A stretch of DNA of 64,000 nucleotides from CAWCXF01 sp963799455. GTDB lineage: Bacteria; Pseudomonadota; Alphaproteobacteria; Rhodobacterales; Rhodobacteraceae. The position numbers and the translations under genes are program-made. The notes under the pieces were generated by a model that was given only the letters and a program-made list of their open reading frames with translations, had not been told where the DNA came from and ran no database searches. The number at the start of each line of letters is the position of its first letter. Position 1 is the stretch's first letter. Shown here one piece after another: positions 6,947 to 15,521 of the stretch. The DNA lies in the NCBI GenBank assembly GCA_963799455.1, contig CAWCXF010000007.1, positions 1 to 64,000 of the forward strand. Direction: 5' to 3'.

Positions 6947-9619
6947 TCAATCGAGATTGGGTCGCAGCCAGCGCTCGGCAGTAGCGATGTCCACTCCGCG
7001 CCGTGCAGCGTAGTCTTCAAGCTGATCGCGGCCAATCCGGGCAACACCAAAATACTGGCTTTCCGGGTGACCGAAATAGAAACCGCTGACCGCTGAGGTT
7101 GGCCACATCGCATAATTCTCGGTCAAGGTAAGCCCGACATTGCGCTGGGCATCCAGCAAATCGAACAGGATCGGTTTTAGCGAGTGATCGGGACACGCCG
7201 GATAGCCGGGAGCCGGTCGAATACCGCGATACTCTTCCTTGATCAGCGCCTCGGACGTGAGTTGTTCACCCGGCGCATACCCCCACAAATCCTGCCGCGT
7301 GTGTTGATGGAGCCGCTCGGCAAAGGCTTCGGCAAAACGGTCAGCCAGGGCCTTGAGCAGGATGTCGGAATAGTCATCCTTGTCGGCCAGGAACCGCGCC
7401 GAGTGCGGTTCAATCCCGTGAATGCCAACGGCGAAGCCGCCGATCCAGTCGCCTGCCGGATCGATGAAATCGGCCAGGCACATGTTGGCGCGCTCGCGGC
7501 TCTTTTTCACTTGCTGGCGCAGGAACGGGAGCGTGACGTGGTCCTCGCGGTTGATACGGTGAATGGTGACGTCGTCGCCGTCGCGGGCGCAGGGCCAGAA
7601 CCCTGCTACGCCCCGCGCGGTCAACCATTTTTCTGCAATCAGTTTGTCGAGCATCGCGTCGGCATCGGCCTTCAGCTGCGTCGCCGTTTCTCCCACCACC
7701 TCATCATCAAGGATCGAGGGATACGTGCCATGCAATTCCCATGCGCGGAAGAATGGCGTCCAGTCGAAATACTCCCGCAGTTCGGCTAGCGACCAGTCAT
7801 CGAACACGTGAACGCCAGGCTTCAATGGGGGTGCCGGCTTGTCCGAAAGGAAAGCGTCGTAAAAATTTGATCGCGCCTCGTCCAGCGACAGCAAGACGCT
7901 CTTCGACTTACCGGCACGCGCGTCTCTTACCTTGGCATATTCGCCCGAAGTCTCGTCCACAAAATCTTCGCGCTGGGTATCGGACAGCAGCTTGCTGGCC
8001 ACACCGACCGCCCGGCTTGCGTCAAGGACATGGATAACCGGCCCCTCATAAGCCGGATCGATCCGCAGCGCGGTGTGAACCTTGCTGGTGGTTGCGCCCC
8101 CGATCAACAAGGGCAGGTCCATACCTGCCTGCTGCATTTCCTCGGCAACAGTCACCATCTCGTCGAGCGATGGCGTGATAAGGCCGGAAAGACCGATCAT
8201 GTCGGCCTTCTCTTCGCGCGCGGTTTGCAGGATTTTGGACCACGGAACCATGACGCCCAGGTCAATCACGTCGTAGCCATTGCATTGCAACACGACGCCG
8301 ACGATGTTCTTGCCGATATCGTGCACATCGCCCTTGACCGTCGCCATCACGATCTTGCCTTTGGCCTTGCGCTCGGCCTCGGGAAGGAGGTCTTTCTCCG
8401 CCTCGATGAACGGGATGAGGTGAGCCACTGCCTTTTTCATGACGCGGGCCGATTTCACCACTTGCGGCAGGAACATCTTGCCTGACCCGAACAGGTCGCC
8501 AACCACGTTCATGCCGTCCATCAGCGGCCCTTCGATCACCTCGATAGGGCGGCCACCTGCGCTTTCGCGCATCGCCCGCAGTTCCTCGGTATCGGCGACG
8601 ACGTGGGCGTCGATACCTTTGACCAGCGCATGTTCCAGTCTTTTTTCGACTGCCCAGCTGCGCCATTCCTCGGCCGCTTTCTCGTCCGCTGCGCTTTTGC
8701 CCTTGTAGCTTTCGGCAAGCGCGATCAGCCTTTCCGTCGCACTTTCATGCTCGCTACCCTCGGGCAGGGGACGCATCAGGATCACGTCCTCGCAGGCATC
8801 TCTCAATGCCGGGTCGATCTGGTCGTAGACGTCAAGCTGACCCGCATTGACGATCGCCATATCAAGCCCTGCAGGGATCGCATGGTAAAGAAACACCGAA
8901 TGCATTGCCCGGCGCACCGTCTCGTTGCCGCGGAAGCTGAACGACAGGTTCGACAAGCCGCCACTGGTCTTGGCGTACGGACAAGCGGCCTTGATTTCTC
9001 GCACTGCCTCGAGAAAATCGAGACCGTAGCGATCATGGTCCTCTATGCCTGTCGCGACAGCAAAGATGTTCGGGTCGAAGATAATGTCTTCGGGCGGGAA
9101 CCCGATGCCGGTCAACAGGTCATAGGCGCGTTTGCAAATCGCGACCTTGCGCGCCTTGGTATCGGCCTGACCGGTCTCGTCGAACGCCATCACAACGACA
9201 GCAGCGCCATAGGCCATGCATTTGCGAGCCTGTTCGAGGAATGCCTCTTCGCCTTCCTTCATCGAGATTGAATTGACGATGGGCTTGCCGCTCACCCATT
9301 TCAGCCCGGCCTCGATCACTTCCCATTTCGAACTGTCGACCATGACCGGGACGCGGGCGATGTCAGGCTCTGCCGCGATCAGCTTGATGAAGGTCGTCAT
9401 GGCGTGGACCGCATCCAACAGCCCCTCGTCCATGTTTACGTCGATTATTTGCGCGCCGTTTTCCACCTGCTCGCGCGCGACTTCAACGGCCGCATCATAA
9501 TCGTCGGCCATGATCAGTTTCTTGAACCGGGCGGACCCGGTCACATTGGTGCGCTCCCCGACATTGACGAATTGCGAGCCCGAGCGCTCGGTCGCTGGCG
9601 GGTTGGAAGAGGCTGTCAT
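6947..9619 (-). CDS. metH: Methionine synthase, folate, cobalamin and activation domains (MetH part 2)
   Basis: The C-terminal piece of a split cobalamin-dependent methionine synthase, 890 residues. In order: pterin-binding domain (VNVGERTNVTGSARFK near residue 17), cobalamin cap and Rossmann domain with the B12 motif GDVHDIGKNIVG near residue 430, and SAM-binding activation domain (IRPAPGYPACPDHSLK, SGFYFGHPESQYF). The homocysteine-binding domain is encoded separately at 10168-11214, with a GNAT gene between them. The start at 9619 gives MTASSNPP; a longer frame would overlap the GNAT stop. It transfers methyl from methyl-THF to homocysteine in the cytoplasm together with part 1. Confidence 0.96.
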   Translation of the reverse strand: MTASSNPPATERSGSQFVNVGERTNVTGSARFKKLIMADDYDAAVEVAREQVENGAQIIDVNMDEGLLDAVHAMTTFIKLIAAEPDIARVPVMVDSSKWEVIEAGLKWVSGKPIVNSISMKEGEEAFLEQARKCMAYGAAVVVMAFDETGQADTKARKVAICKRAYDLLTGIGFPPEDIIFDPNIFAVATGIEDHDRYGLDFLEAVREIKAACPYAKTSGGLSNLSFSFRGNETVRRAMHSVFLYHAIPAGLDMAIVNAGQLDVYDQIDPALRDACEDVILMRPLPEGSEHESATERLIALAESYKGKSAADEKAAEEWRSWAVEKRLEHALVKGIDAHVVADTEELRAMRESAGGRPIEVIEGPLMDGMNVVGDLFGSGKMFLPQVVKSARVMKKAVAHLIPFIEAEKDLLPEAERKAKGKIVMATVKGDVHDIGKNIVGVVLQCNGYDVIDLGVMVPWSKILQTAREEKADMIGLSGLITPSLDEMVTVAEEMQQAGMDLPLLIGGATTSKVHTALRIDPAYEGPVIHVLDASRAVGVASKLLSDTQREDFVDETSGEYAKVRDARAGKSKSVLLSLDEARSNFYDAFLSDKPAPPLKPGVHVFDDWSLAELREYFDWTPFFRAWELHGTYPSILDDEVVGETATQLKADADAMLDKLIAEKWLTARGVAGFWPCARDGDDVTIHRINREDHVTLPFLRQQVKKSRERANMCLADFIDPAGDWIGGFAVGIHGIEPHSARFLADKDDYSDILLKALADRFAEAFAERLHQHTRQDLWGYAPGEQLTSEALIKEEYRGIRPAPGYPACPDHSLKPILFDLLDAQRNVGLTLTENYAMWPTSAVSGFYFGHPESQYFGVARIGRDQLEDYAARRGVDIATAERWLRPNLD

Positions 9620-9629
9620 TGAAAATCCA

Positions 9630-10166
9630 CTACTGGGTATCGGGAGAGATCGGGCGGGCGAGCACCACGTCATCATAAAGTGTTCCGCCAACATCGAACT
9701 GGCGGGTACCGACAGGCTCGAAAGCCTGCTTGCGATAAAACGCTATCGCGCGATTATTTTCGGCATAGACGCCAAGGATCAGCCGCTGGAAATCCTGTGA
9801 GGCAGCAATAACCGCCTGCATCAATGCAGCGCCCAGGCCCAAGCCATGATAACGCGAAAGAATGTAGATGCGTTTCAGTTCCAGGTCGCGGGGTTGCGCG
9901 CAGGCAAGACTGGGCGAGCCCGTCATCGCAAAACCCACTGGCGCGCCGCCTTGCTCATGCTCGGCTAGCCAGGCCCTGCAACCGTCAGCCAGATAGGTTT
10001 CGTAAGCGGTGCGCGAATGCTCACGCTTGCAATGTGCGACGATGGCGTCCTTGTCCAACGTGCCCGCGAATGCGTCCAGAAAAGTCGCCGCGCCGACAAG
10101 CGCCAATGCGTCGCTGTCTGCGGCAACCACTTCGCGCAATCGCCAACTTTTAGCCGGACCGGTCAT
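9630..10166 (-). CDS. GNAT family N-acetyltransferase
   Basis: A 178-residue acetyltransferase with the acetyl-CoA loop in ILSRYHGLGLGAALMQ and the C-terminal ENNRAIAFYRKQAFEPVG typical of the GNAT fold. The ATG at 10166 is preferred over a TTG at 10178, as it follows the metH part 1 stop immediately (TGAAATG). It sits between the two halves of methionine synthase, with metH part 2 starting 10 nt after its stop, so it is firmly inside the operon. The substrate is unknown; the context does not decide whether it is metabolic or simply hitch-hiking. Confidence 0.9.
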   Translation of the reverse strand: MTGPAKSWRLREVVAADSDALALVGAATFLDAFAGTLDKDAIVAHCKREHSRTAYETYLADGCRAWLAEHEQGGAPVGFAMTGSPSLACAQPRDLELKRIYILSRYHGLGLGAALMQAVIAASQDFQRLILGVYAENNRAIAFYRKQAFEPVGTRQFDVGGTLYDDVVLARPISPDTQ

Positions 10167-10167
10167 T

Positions 10168-11214
10168 TCATGCCGCAATCGTGAAAGGCTCTAGCCCTGC
10201 CAAGCGCATAATCTGGTCCCCTGGCGGTACTTTGCGCGGCTCCAGTCCGTCGACGGCCTGTGCCATTGCGGCAATGTGCGCGGGCGTTGACCCGCAGCAT
10301 CCGCCCAGGACATTTACCCGTCCGCCCTCAGCCCACAAGCGCACCAGGGACGCCGTTGTCTCTGGCGCCTCGTCGTATTCGCCAAGCTCGTTGGGCAGGC
10401 CCGCGTTGGGGTAGGCAAGGACAAGGGTGTCGGCGATATCGGAAAGGATCTGCACATGGGGACGCAACTGGTCCGCGCCAAAGCTGCAGTTCAGACCAAC
10501 CGTAACAGGTTCGGCGTGCCGCACCGCATGCCAGAACGCCTCGACGGTGTGGCCCGACAAGTTGCGACCCGAAAGATCGGTCAGCGTCATCGACAGCATG
10601 ATCGGAACCTCGCTGCCCAATTCCTGCTCAAGCTGCTTGATCGCAAAAATGCCCGCCTTCGCATTCAAGGTGTCGAAAATCGTTTCGATGAGGATGAAGT
10701 CTGCCCCGCCCTCGACCAGCGCGGCTGCCTGATCACGGTAAACGTCAGCCAGATGATCGAACGTGATCTCCCGGAACCCGGGGTCCTCCACATCCGGGCT
10801 CAACGACAAGGTCTTGTTGGTCGGTCCGATGGCGCCCGCCACGAACCGCGGTCGGCCATCACGCGCGGCGAATTCGTCCGCCGCCTCGCGGGCGATGCGA
10901 GCCGATGCCAGATTGATGTCACGCACGAGGCTTTGCGCGCCATAATCTGCCTGACTGATCGTGTTGGCCGAGAAGGTATTGGTCGACACCATATCTGCGC
11001 CCGCTTCGAGATAGGCGCGGGTGATATCGCGCACCACGTCAGGCCGGGTCAGCGCCAGAATGTCGTTGTTGCCCTTCTGGTCAGCGCTCAGGTCAAGCTG
11101 TCCGCGATAATCCTGTTCAACCAGGCCGCGTTCCTGAATTTGCGTCCCGAATGCGCCATCGAATACAAGTACCCGCTTGGCCGCTTCAGCCTCGAAGGAT
11201 TGCCGAGGTGTCAT
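10168..11214 (-). CDS. metH: Methionine synthase, homocysteine-binding domain (MetH part 1)
   Basis: A stand-alone homocysteine S-methyltransferase domain of 348 residues that supplies the missing N-terminal module of MetH. Motifs are VLVFDGAFGTQIQ at the N-terminus, ADMVSTNTFSAN, VGLNCSFGAD and the zinc-binding LGGCCGSTPAHI near residue 310 (with the upstream Cys of GLNCS). The ATG at 11214 overlaps the metF stop as ATGA. Two-gene MetH is common in alphaproteobacteria. Both pieces are intact in this window. Confidence 0.95.
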   Translation of the reverse strand: MTPRQSFEAEAAKRVLVFDGAFGTQIQERGLVEQDYRGQLDLSADQKGNNDILALTRPDVVRDITRAYLEAGADMVSTNTFSANTISQADYGAQSLVRDINLASARIAREAADEFAARDGRPRFVAGAIGPTNKTLSLSPDVEDPGFREITFDHLADVYRDQAAALVEGGADFILIETIFDTLNAKAGIFAIKQLEQELGSEVPIMLSMTLTDLSGRNLSGHTVEAFWHAVRHAEPVTVGLNCSFGADQLRPHVQILSDIADTLVLAYPNAGLPNELGEYDEAPETTASLVRLWAEGGRVNVLGGCCGSTPAHIAAMAQAVDGLEPRKVPPGDQIMRLAGLEPFTIAA

Positions 11215-12140
11215 TGCTTGTCTCCGACCGGGCGTTTGCCAAGCATGTGACAGATTGCATAAGCCAGATCGGCCCGGTTCAATGTATAGAAATGATATTC
11301 GCGCACACCGCCTGCATAAAGCCGGCGGCACAATTCTGCGGCGACGGTTGCTGCGACCAGTTGGCGCGAAGCGGGATGTTCATCCAGCCCTTCAAACAGG
11401 CCATCCATCCAGTCAGGGATCCTCGCCCCGCACGCACCGGCAAATTTGCGGGCCTGCGCCACGTTGGTAACAGGCAGGATGCCGGGCACGACTGGCGCCT
11501 CGACGCCCGATGATGCCAGATCATCGCGAAATTTCAGAAATGTGTCGGCGGAAAAGAAGAACTGGCTGATGGCGCGTGACGCGCCCGCATCCAGCTTGCG
11601 TTTCAAGTGATCGATATCGGCTTGCGGGCAGTCGGCATCCGGATGGGTTTCGGGATAGGCCGCTACCGATATCTCAAACGGCGCGATCTGTTTCAGCCCG
11701 GCGACCAGTTCAGCTGCATCAGCGTAGCCGTCGGGATGCGGCACGAAAGCGGCTCCCGGCTCTCCTGCATCGCCGCGCAAGGCAACGATGTGACGAACAC
11801 CTGCCTCCCAGTAATCTTCTGCCACAGCGCGGATCTCATCCTTGCTGGCATCCACACACGTCAGGTGAGCCGCAGCAGGCACGCTGGTTTCGTCGATGAT
11901 CCGTTTGACCGTCTTGTGCGTACGTTCGCGCGTCGATCCACCAGCGCCATAAGTGACCGATACGAAATCGGGGCCAAGCGTGCGCAATTGCTGCACCGCA
12001 TCCCACAATTGCGCTTCCATCTTGTCGGACTTGGGCGGGAAGAATTCAAACGAGACACCAATGTCCCCTGGCAATCCGGCAAACAGGGGAGTGTCATGTG
12101 CAGTGCGCGCCTCGTGTTCGGCGGTAAGAGCCGTGTTCAT
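11211..12140 (-). CDS. metF: 5,10-methylenetetrahydrofolate reductase
   Basis: Reduces methylene-THF to methyl-THF, the methyl donor for MetH, using FAD. 309 residues, the normal bacterial MetF length. Conserved segments are VSFEFFPPKSDKMEAQLW, VSVTYGAGGSTRERT, HLTCVDASKDEI and ASRAISQFFFSADTF. It overlaps the regulator upstream (12137-12140) and metH part 1 downstream (11211-11214) by four bases each, so the three genes form a tightly coupled unit. Confidence 0.97.
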   Translation of the reverse strand: MNTALTAEHEARTAHDTPLFAGLPGDIGVSFEFFPPKSDKMEAQLWDAVQQLRTLGPDFVSVTYGAGGSTRERTHKTVKRIIDETSVPAAAHLTCVDASKDEIRAVAEDYWEAGVRHIVALRGDAGEPGAAFVPHPDGYADAAELVAGLKQIAPFEISVAAYPETHPDADCPQADIDHLKRKLDAGASRAISQFFFSADTFLKFRDDLASSGVEAPVVPGILPVTNVAQARKFAGACGARIPDWMDGLFEGLDEHPASRQLVAATVAAELCRRLYAGGVREYHFYTLNRADLAYAICHMLGKRPVGDKQ

Positions 12141-13123
12141 GCGGATTGTCCCTTTGTGATGGCGTTTGCCGACCTGGTCACCCGGCGCGTTCCGACCCAG
12201 ATTTTGACGACCAGCTCGCCTCCGGTCAGGGCGACAGGTTCCTGAGCAGCAAATCCGACCCGTTCGAGCCAGCGGGTGATCTGCTCGTTGCCAAACCCGA
12301 GCCGCATATGGGCATGCCGCTCGCGCAGCTCCTCGCGCTTGTGCGGGCCAAAATCGACAATGGCGATACGCCCGCCCGGTCGTGTGACTCGCGCCGCTTC
12401 GGCCAGCACAGCCTTTGGCTCCTGAGCAAAATGCAGCACCTGGTGGAACATGACCGTGTCAAAGCTGTCGGCAGAAAAAGGCAGGTCGGTAAAGTCGCCT
12501 TGCACCAGCTCAACGCTCTTGGTTGGCAAATGCTGCAGCTTGGCCCGCGCAACGCGGAGCATTTCGAGGCTCTTGTCGAGGGCGATGATGTGGTCGGCCA
12601 ATGGCGCGAACAATTCAGCCATCCGGCCCGTGCCTGTCCCGATGTCGAGCAACCGTCCTACCGGCGCTTCGCAAAGCGCCCCGACCAGCGCCTTTTCCAC
12701 CATACGGTCACTGCTGTGCAGTCGGCGCAGCTCGTCCCATTCATCGGCGTAACGCGCAAAATAGTCGCTAGCGCTCGCTTCCCGGGCGGAGCGGATTTCG
12801 ATCAGCCGACTGCGGTCGCTTTCGCATTGCAAAGAGAATTCGGCATCGCTGCGCTCGCCAATGGCCACGGCTCTTGCCACAGCTTGAGCAAGCGGGTCGG
12901 CATCCGTAGCGCCGCAGGCTCTCAAAAATACCCAGCTGCCTTCGCGTCGCCTTTCGGCAAGTCCGGCGTCACACAGGATTGCGACATGACGAGAAACGCG
13001 CGGTTGGCTTTGTTCGAGCACTTGCGCAAGCTCACCGACAGCAAGCTCCATCTCTCCCAGCAGGCGCACGATCCTGAGCCGGGTACTGTCGCCTAGGGCG
13101 CGAAAGACAAGTTCTGCTCGCAT
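12137..13123 (-). CDS. ArsR-family regulator fused to a SAM-dependent methyltransferase domain (SahR-like)
   Basis: A 328-residue fusion. Residues 1-90 form an ArsR winged helix (FRALGDSTRLRIVRLL, AQVLEQSQPRVSRHVAIL). Residues about 150-290 form a class I methyltransferase fold with the SAM-binding loop LLDIGTGTGRMAEL and a post-motif FDTVMFHQVLHF. Regulators of this architecture in front of methionine-cycle genes have been described as SAH-responsive (SahR); here I infer that the methyltransferase domain senses SAH or SAM. The start at 13123 gives MRAELVFRALGD; 15 further upstream codons would overlap the palindromic operator. First gene of the met operon and probably autoregulated. Confidence 0.88.
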   Translation of the reverse strand: MRAELVFRALGDSTRLRIVRLLGEMELAVGELAQVLEQSQPRVSRHVAILCDAGLAERRREGSWVFLRACGATDADPLAQAVARAVAIGERSDAEFSLQCESDRSRLIEIRSAREASASDYFARYADEWDELRRLHSSDRMVEKALVGALCEAPVGRLLDIGTGTGRMAELFAPLADHIIALDKSLEMLRVARAKLQHLPTKSVELVQGDFTDLPFSADSFDTVMFHQVLHFAQEPKAVLAEAARVTRPGGRIAIVDFGPHKREELRERHAHMRLGFGNEQITRWLERVGFAAQEPVALTGGELVVKIWVGTRRVTRSANAITKGQSA

Positions 13124-13133
13124 TGTGCAACCG

Positions 13134-13157
13134 ACATATAAAGATATCTTTATATGT
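13134..13157 (-). promoter_or_regulatory. 24-bp perfect palindrome, probable operator of the ArsR/SahR-like regulator
   Basis: The half-site ACATATAAAGAT is followed directly by its exact reverse complement, with no mismatch over 24 bp. It ends 10 nt before the regulator start codon, so binding would cover the promoter or the translation start region. Symmetric AT-rich sites of this kind are typical of ArsR-family dimers. Assignment to the adjacent regulator is inference from position. Confidence 0.85.
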
Positions 13158-13286
13158 GCAATCGCCAATGCGGTTTCATCATGCCAAGTGCCGCTTTCAC
13201 GCTAACCGCTGCCAATGCTGGTGCCAGATGGCGCGCTGGCGCATTGATCTATCTGATGTGCCCTCACCGCCGCTCCGGAGAGATTG

Positions 13287-13808
13287 ATGATTTTCCCTGA
13301 CGAACCCGTGCTCGATGCCATCGCCACAGGCGCTCTTCTGTCAGGTTTGGGCTTGCTCTATGTGATGGCGCTCATCCGCCTCATCGGGTTGCGCTCTTTG
13401 TCCAAAATGACGAACTTCGACTTCGTCGCAACGGTCGCATTCGGATCTCTGCTCGCAGGGATTGGCCAGGCCAGCAGCTGGACGGCCGTGTGGCAAGCTA
13501 TGGCGGCAATGACCGGGTTGCTTGCTGTTCAGTACATCCTTGCCCGACTGCGAAAGACATCGGACGCCGCTGAAGATGCAATGCAGAACGAGCCACTTGT
13601 GCTTTTCGAGAACGGCTCGTTTTGCAGCAAGGCAATGAGCCAGACACGGGTCGCCAAATCCGACATTTACGCCAAGATGCGCGAAGCCAACGTCCTCTCG
13701 CTTGGCGCTGTGCGGGCGGTCGTGCTGGAGACAACCGGCGATGTGTCGGTTCTTCACGGCGACAATCTTGACGAAGCCTTGCTGAACGGCGTCAGGCGCA
13801 AGGATTAG
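13287..13808 (+). CDS. DUF421 (YetF-like) membrane protein
   Basis: A 173-residue protein with about three hydrophobic segments at the N-terminus (ATGALLSGLGLLYVMAL, FVATVAFGSLLAGI, AMAAMTGLLAVQYILA) followed by a soluble domain with PLVLFENGSFCSKAM. The central RLIGLRSLSKMTNFDFV segment and the VRAVVLETTGDVSVL strand identify the DUF421/YetF family, whose biochemical function is unknown. Start: ATG at 13287 with GGAG 7-10 nt upstream; a TTG lies one codon earlier. Transcribed away from the met operon. Confidence 0.88.
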   Translation: MIFPDEPVLDAIATGALLSGLGLLYVMALIRLIGLRSLSKMTNFDFVATVAFGSLLAGIGQASSWTAVWQAMAAMTGLLAVQYILARLRKTSDAAEDAMQNEPLVLFENGSFCSKAMSQTRVAKSDIYAKMREANVLSLGAVRAVVLETTGDVSVLHGDNLDEALLNGVRRKD

Positions 13809-14166
13809 AGCACACCACTGGGCCGCCGCATGCGCTGACTTGCGTGCCTGTCGTATCCACCCGGACCGCGCTTCCATCGTGTCTGAGCATCTGTCCGACT
13901 GTCCATGATACTGCAAACCGGTGAATTCGCTGGAACAGGCCAGTCGGCACGGTGATCTTCCCGGTTAAGGTTTGCACTGCCAGGCAGCCCCATTTGGCAC
14001 ACCGGACACGATCCAGCTATCAGCCATCGGGCAATGGTGCTAATACCATGCCAACACGCTTGAACTGGCGCGCAAATCTGGCGCCAGCTTGCTTCACTTT
14101 TAAATCGCACGTCTCTGACACAGGCCTGGCGCTGAAACGGAACGGGCAGTTTAATTCTGCGTATTG
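13809..14166. other. Intergenic stretch without recognisable gene
   Basis: About 360 bases between the DUF421 gene and the cell-wall hydrolase. Open frames across it on both strands have no family resemblance and unbalanced composition. I see no tRNA, clear terminator or strong repeat here. Confidence 0.6.
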
Positions 14167-15495
14167 ATGCAACTCGTGCAAACCAAAACCAAACTCGTCT
14201 GGCTACTTTTCGGCGCGGCAGCTTTGCTGGTCGCGGCTCTCGCAGGGTGGGCGATTTGGTCGACGAATAGCGGTAATGCGCCGTGGTCATCTTCGGCCGA
14301 CCCATCCACCGATGGCGATATCGCAAGATCGCCAGACGAGATGGCTGACCTGGCCGCCTTACCGGCAACCGCCAAAGACGATGCCGTCATCATTTCCGAG
14401 CTCGCGCCACAGGATGCACGCGGACGCAACGCGGCCATACCTATCGGCGCCGGTAAACTGGCGCCTGCCAAGCCTTTCATTTTTCGGGGGTCTGCACAGG
14501 ACCGGGCACGAGCGCGCGAATGCCTCGCCCTCGCTGCCATGGCAGAGGCGGGCAGCGGCGACGCCGATCAGCGGGCCGTCATCCAGGTGATCCTCAACCG
14601 GACGCGGCACCCTGGCTTTACCAACACGGTATGCGGAGTTGTTTTCGAGGGGTCTGAGCGAAGGACGGGCTGCCAGTTCACCTTTACCTGCGATGGGTCT
14701 TTGTCGCGGCCCTATCCGGCAGCGCGTTGGTCAGCAGCGCGCAAACGGGCTGACGAGATGCTGGGCGGCGCGGTCTACGCACCTGTCGGCAATGCCACCC
14801 ACTATCATACCGATTGGGTGTTCCCCTGGTGGAGCCCGAAGCTGGACAAGATCGCGCAGGTCGGCACACACCTGTTTCATCGCTGGCGGGGGTTTTGGGG
14901 GACACCTGCGGCCATGAACCAGCCGTATCGCGGGGGTGAGCCTGATCCGATTGGACTGCGCCGTGAAGCCTCCGAAGTGGAGCGTGGCGATCTGGATCTC
15001 TTGCCGGTCGATCTCAACGCCGTCACGACAATCACAACCGAACAGGTGGACAGCGGGGCGGATCGGTCACCCTCGCCTTATGTGCATTTTATCACGATTA
15101 CCCGCGGGACCCGTCCCAATGCCGTTCTCCAACGCGCACGCGCTCTGTGCCCGGGCACGGCCTATTGTCAGGTCTATGGTTGGGCACCGGGCGATACGCG
15201 GCCTGTCACCTTGCCGGTGACGGGTCAGGCCCGCGCCAACTTGCGCTTCAGCATGGTAGCCGGCAGGCTAAACAGCCGTGAGATCGGGTTGTTCGATTGC
15301 GCCATGTTCCCAGACGCACCCGCTGGCTCTTGCATACCCCGGCCGGTGGGATCTGGCGCTGCCCGGCCGCCGGGCGCAAACAGGCCGACCGCAAGCGTGC
15401 CTGCGGCCCCCGCCAACACACCTGCGCCAGATACCGTGCCCGAGACGTCCGGCATAAAGGCGGACCAGGCAGGAACGCTAAAACCCCAATTCTAA
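14167..15495 (+). CDS. SleB-type cell wall hydrolase, membrane anchored
   Basis: A 442-residue protein with one N-terminal transmembrane segment (LVWLLFGAAALLVAALAGW) and a catalytic domain from about residue 115 to 235. The domain shows the SleB/Hydrolase_2 features ECLALAAMAEAGSGDADQR, VIQVILNRTRHPGFTNTVC, GCQFTFTCDG and THYHTDWVFPWWS, expected to cut peptidoglycan. The C-terminal 200 residues hold a basic/Pro-Ala-rich tail without recognised domain. ATG at 14167 is preferred over a TTG one codon earlier. Its stop is 26 bp from the convergent alginate lyase gene. Confidence 0.9.
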   Translation: MQLVQTKTKLVWLLFGAAALLVAALAGWAIWSTNSGNAPWSSSADPSTDGDIARSPDEMADLAALPATAKDDAVIISELAPQDARGRNAAIPIGAGKLAPAKPFIFRGSAQDRARARECLALAAMAEAGSGDADQRAVIQVILNRTRHPGFTNTVCGVVFEGSERRTGCQFTFTCDGSLSRPYPAARWSAARKRADEMLGGAVYAPVGNATHYHTDWVFPWWSPKLDKIAQVGTHLFHRWRGFWGTPAAMNQPYRGGEPDPIGLRREASEVERGDLDLLPVDLNAVTTITTEQVDSGADRSPSPYVHFITITRGTRPNAVLQRARALCPGTAYCQVYGWAPGDTRPVTLPVTGQARANLRFSMVAGRLNSREIGLFDCAMFPDAPAGSCIPRPVGSGAARPPGANRPTASVPAAPANTPAPDTVPETSGIKADQAGTLKPQF

Positions 15496-15521
15496 CGGAC
15501 GCCTAAGGGCGCAGCGTTCGC

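Noticed and set aside
13805..14368. 187-codon minus frame before the SleB gene
   Set aside because: It overlaps the start of the hydrolase and is Arg/Trp-rich without a conserved pattern.
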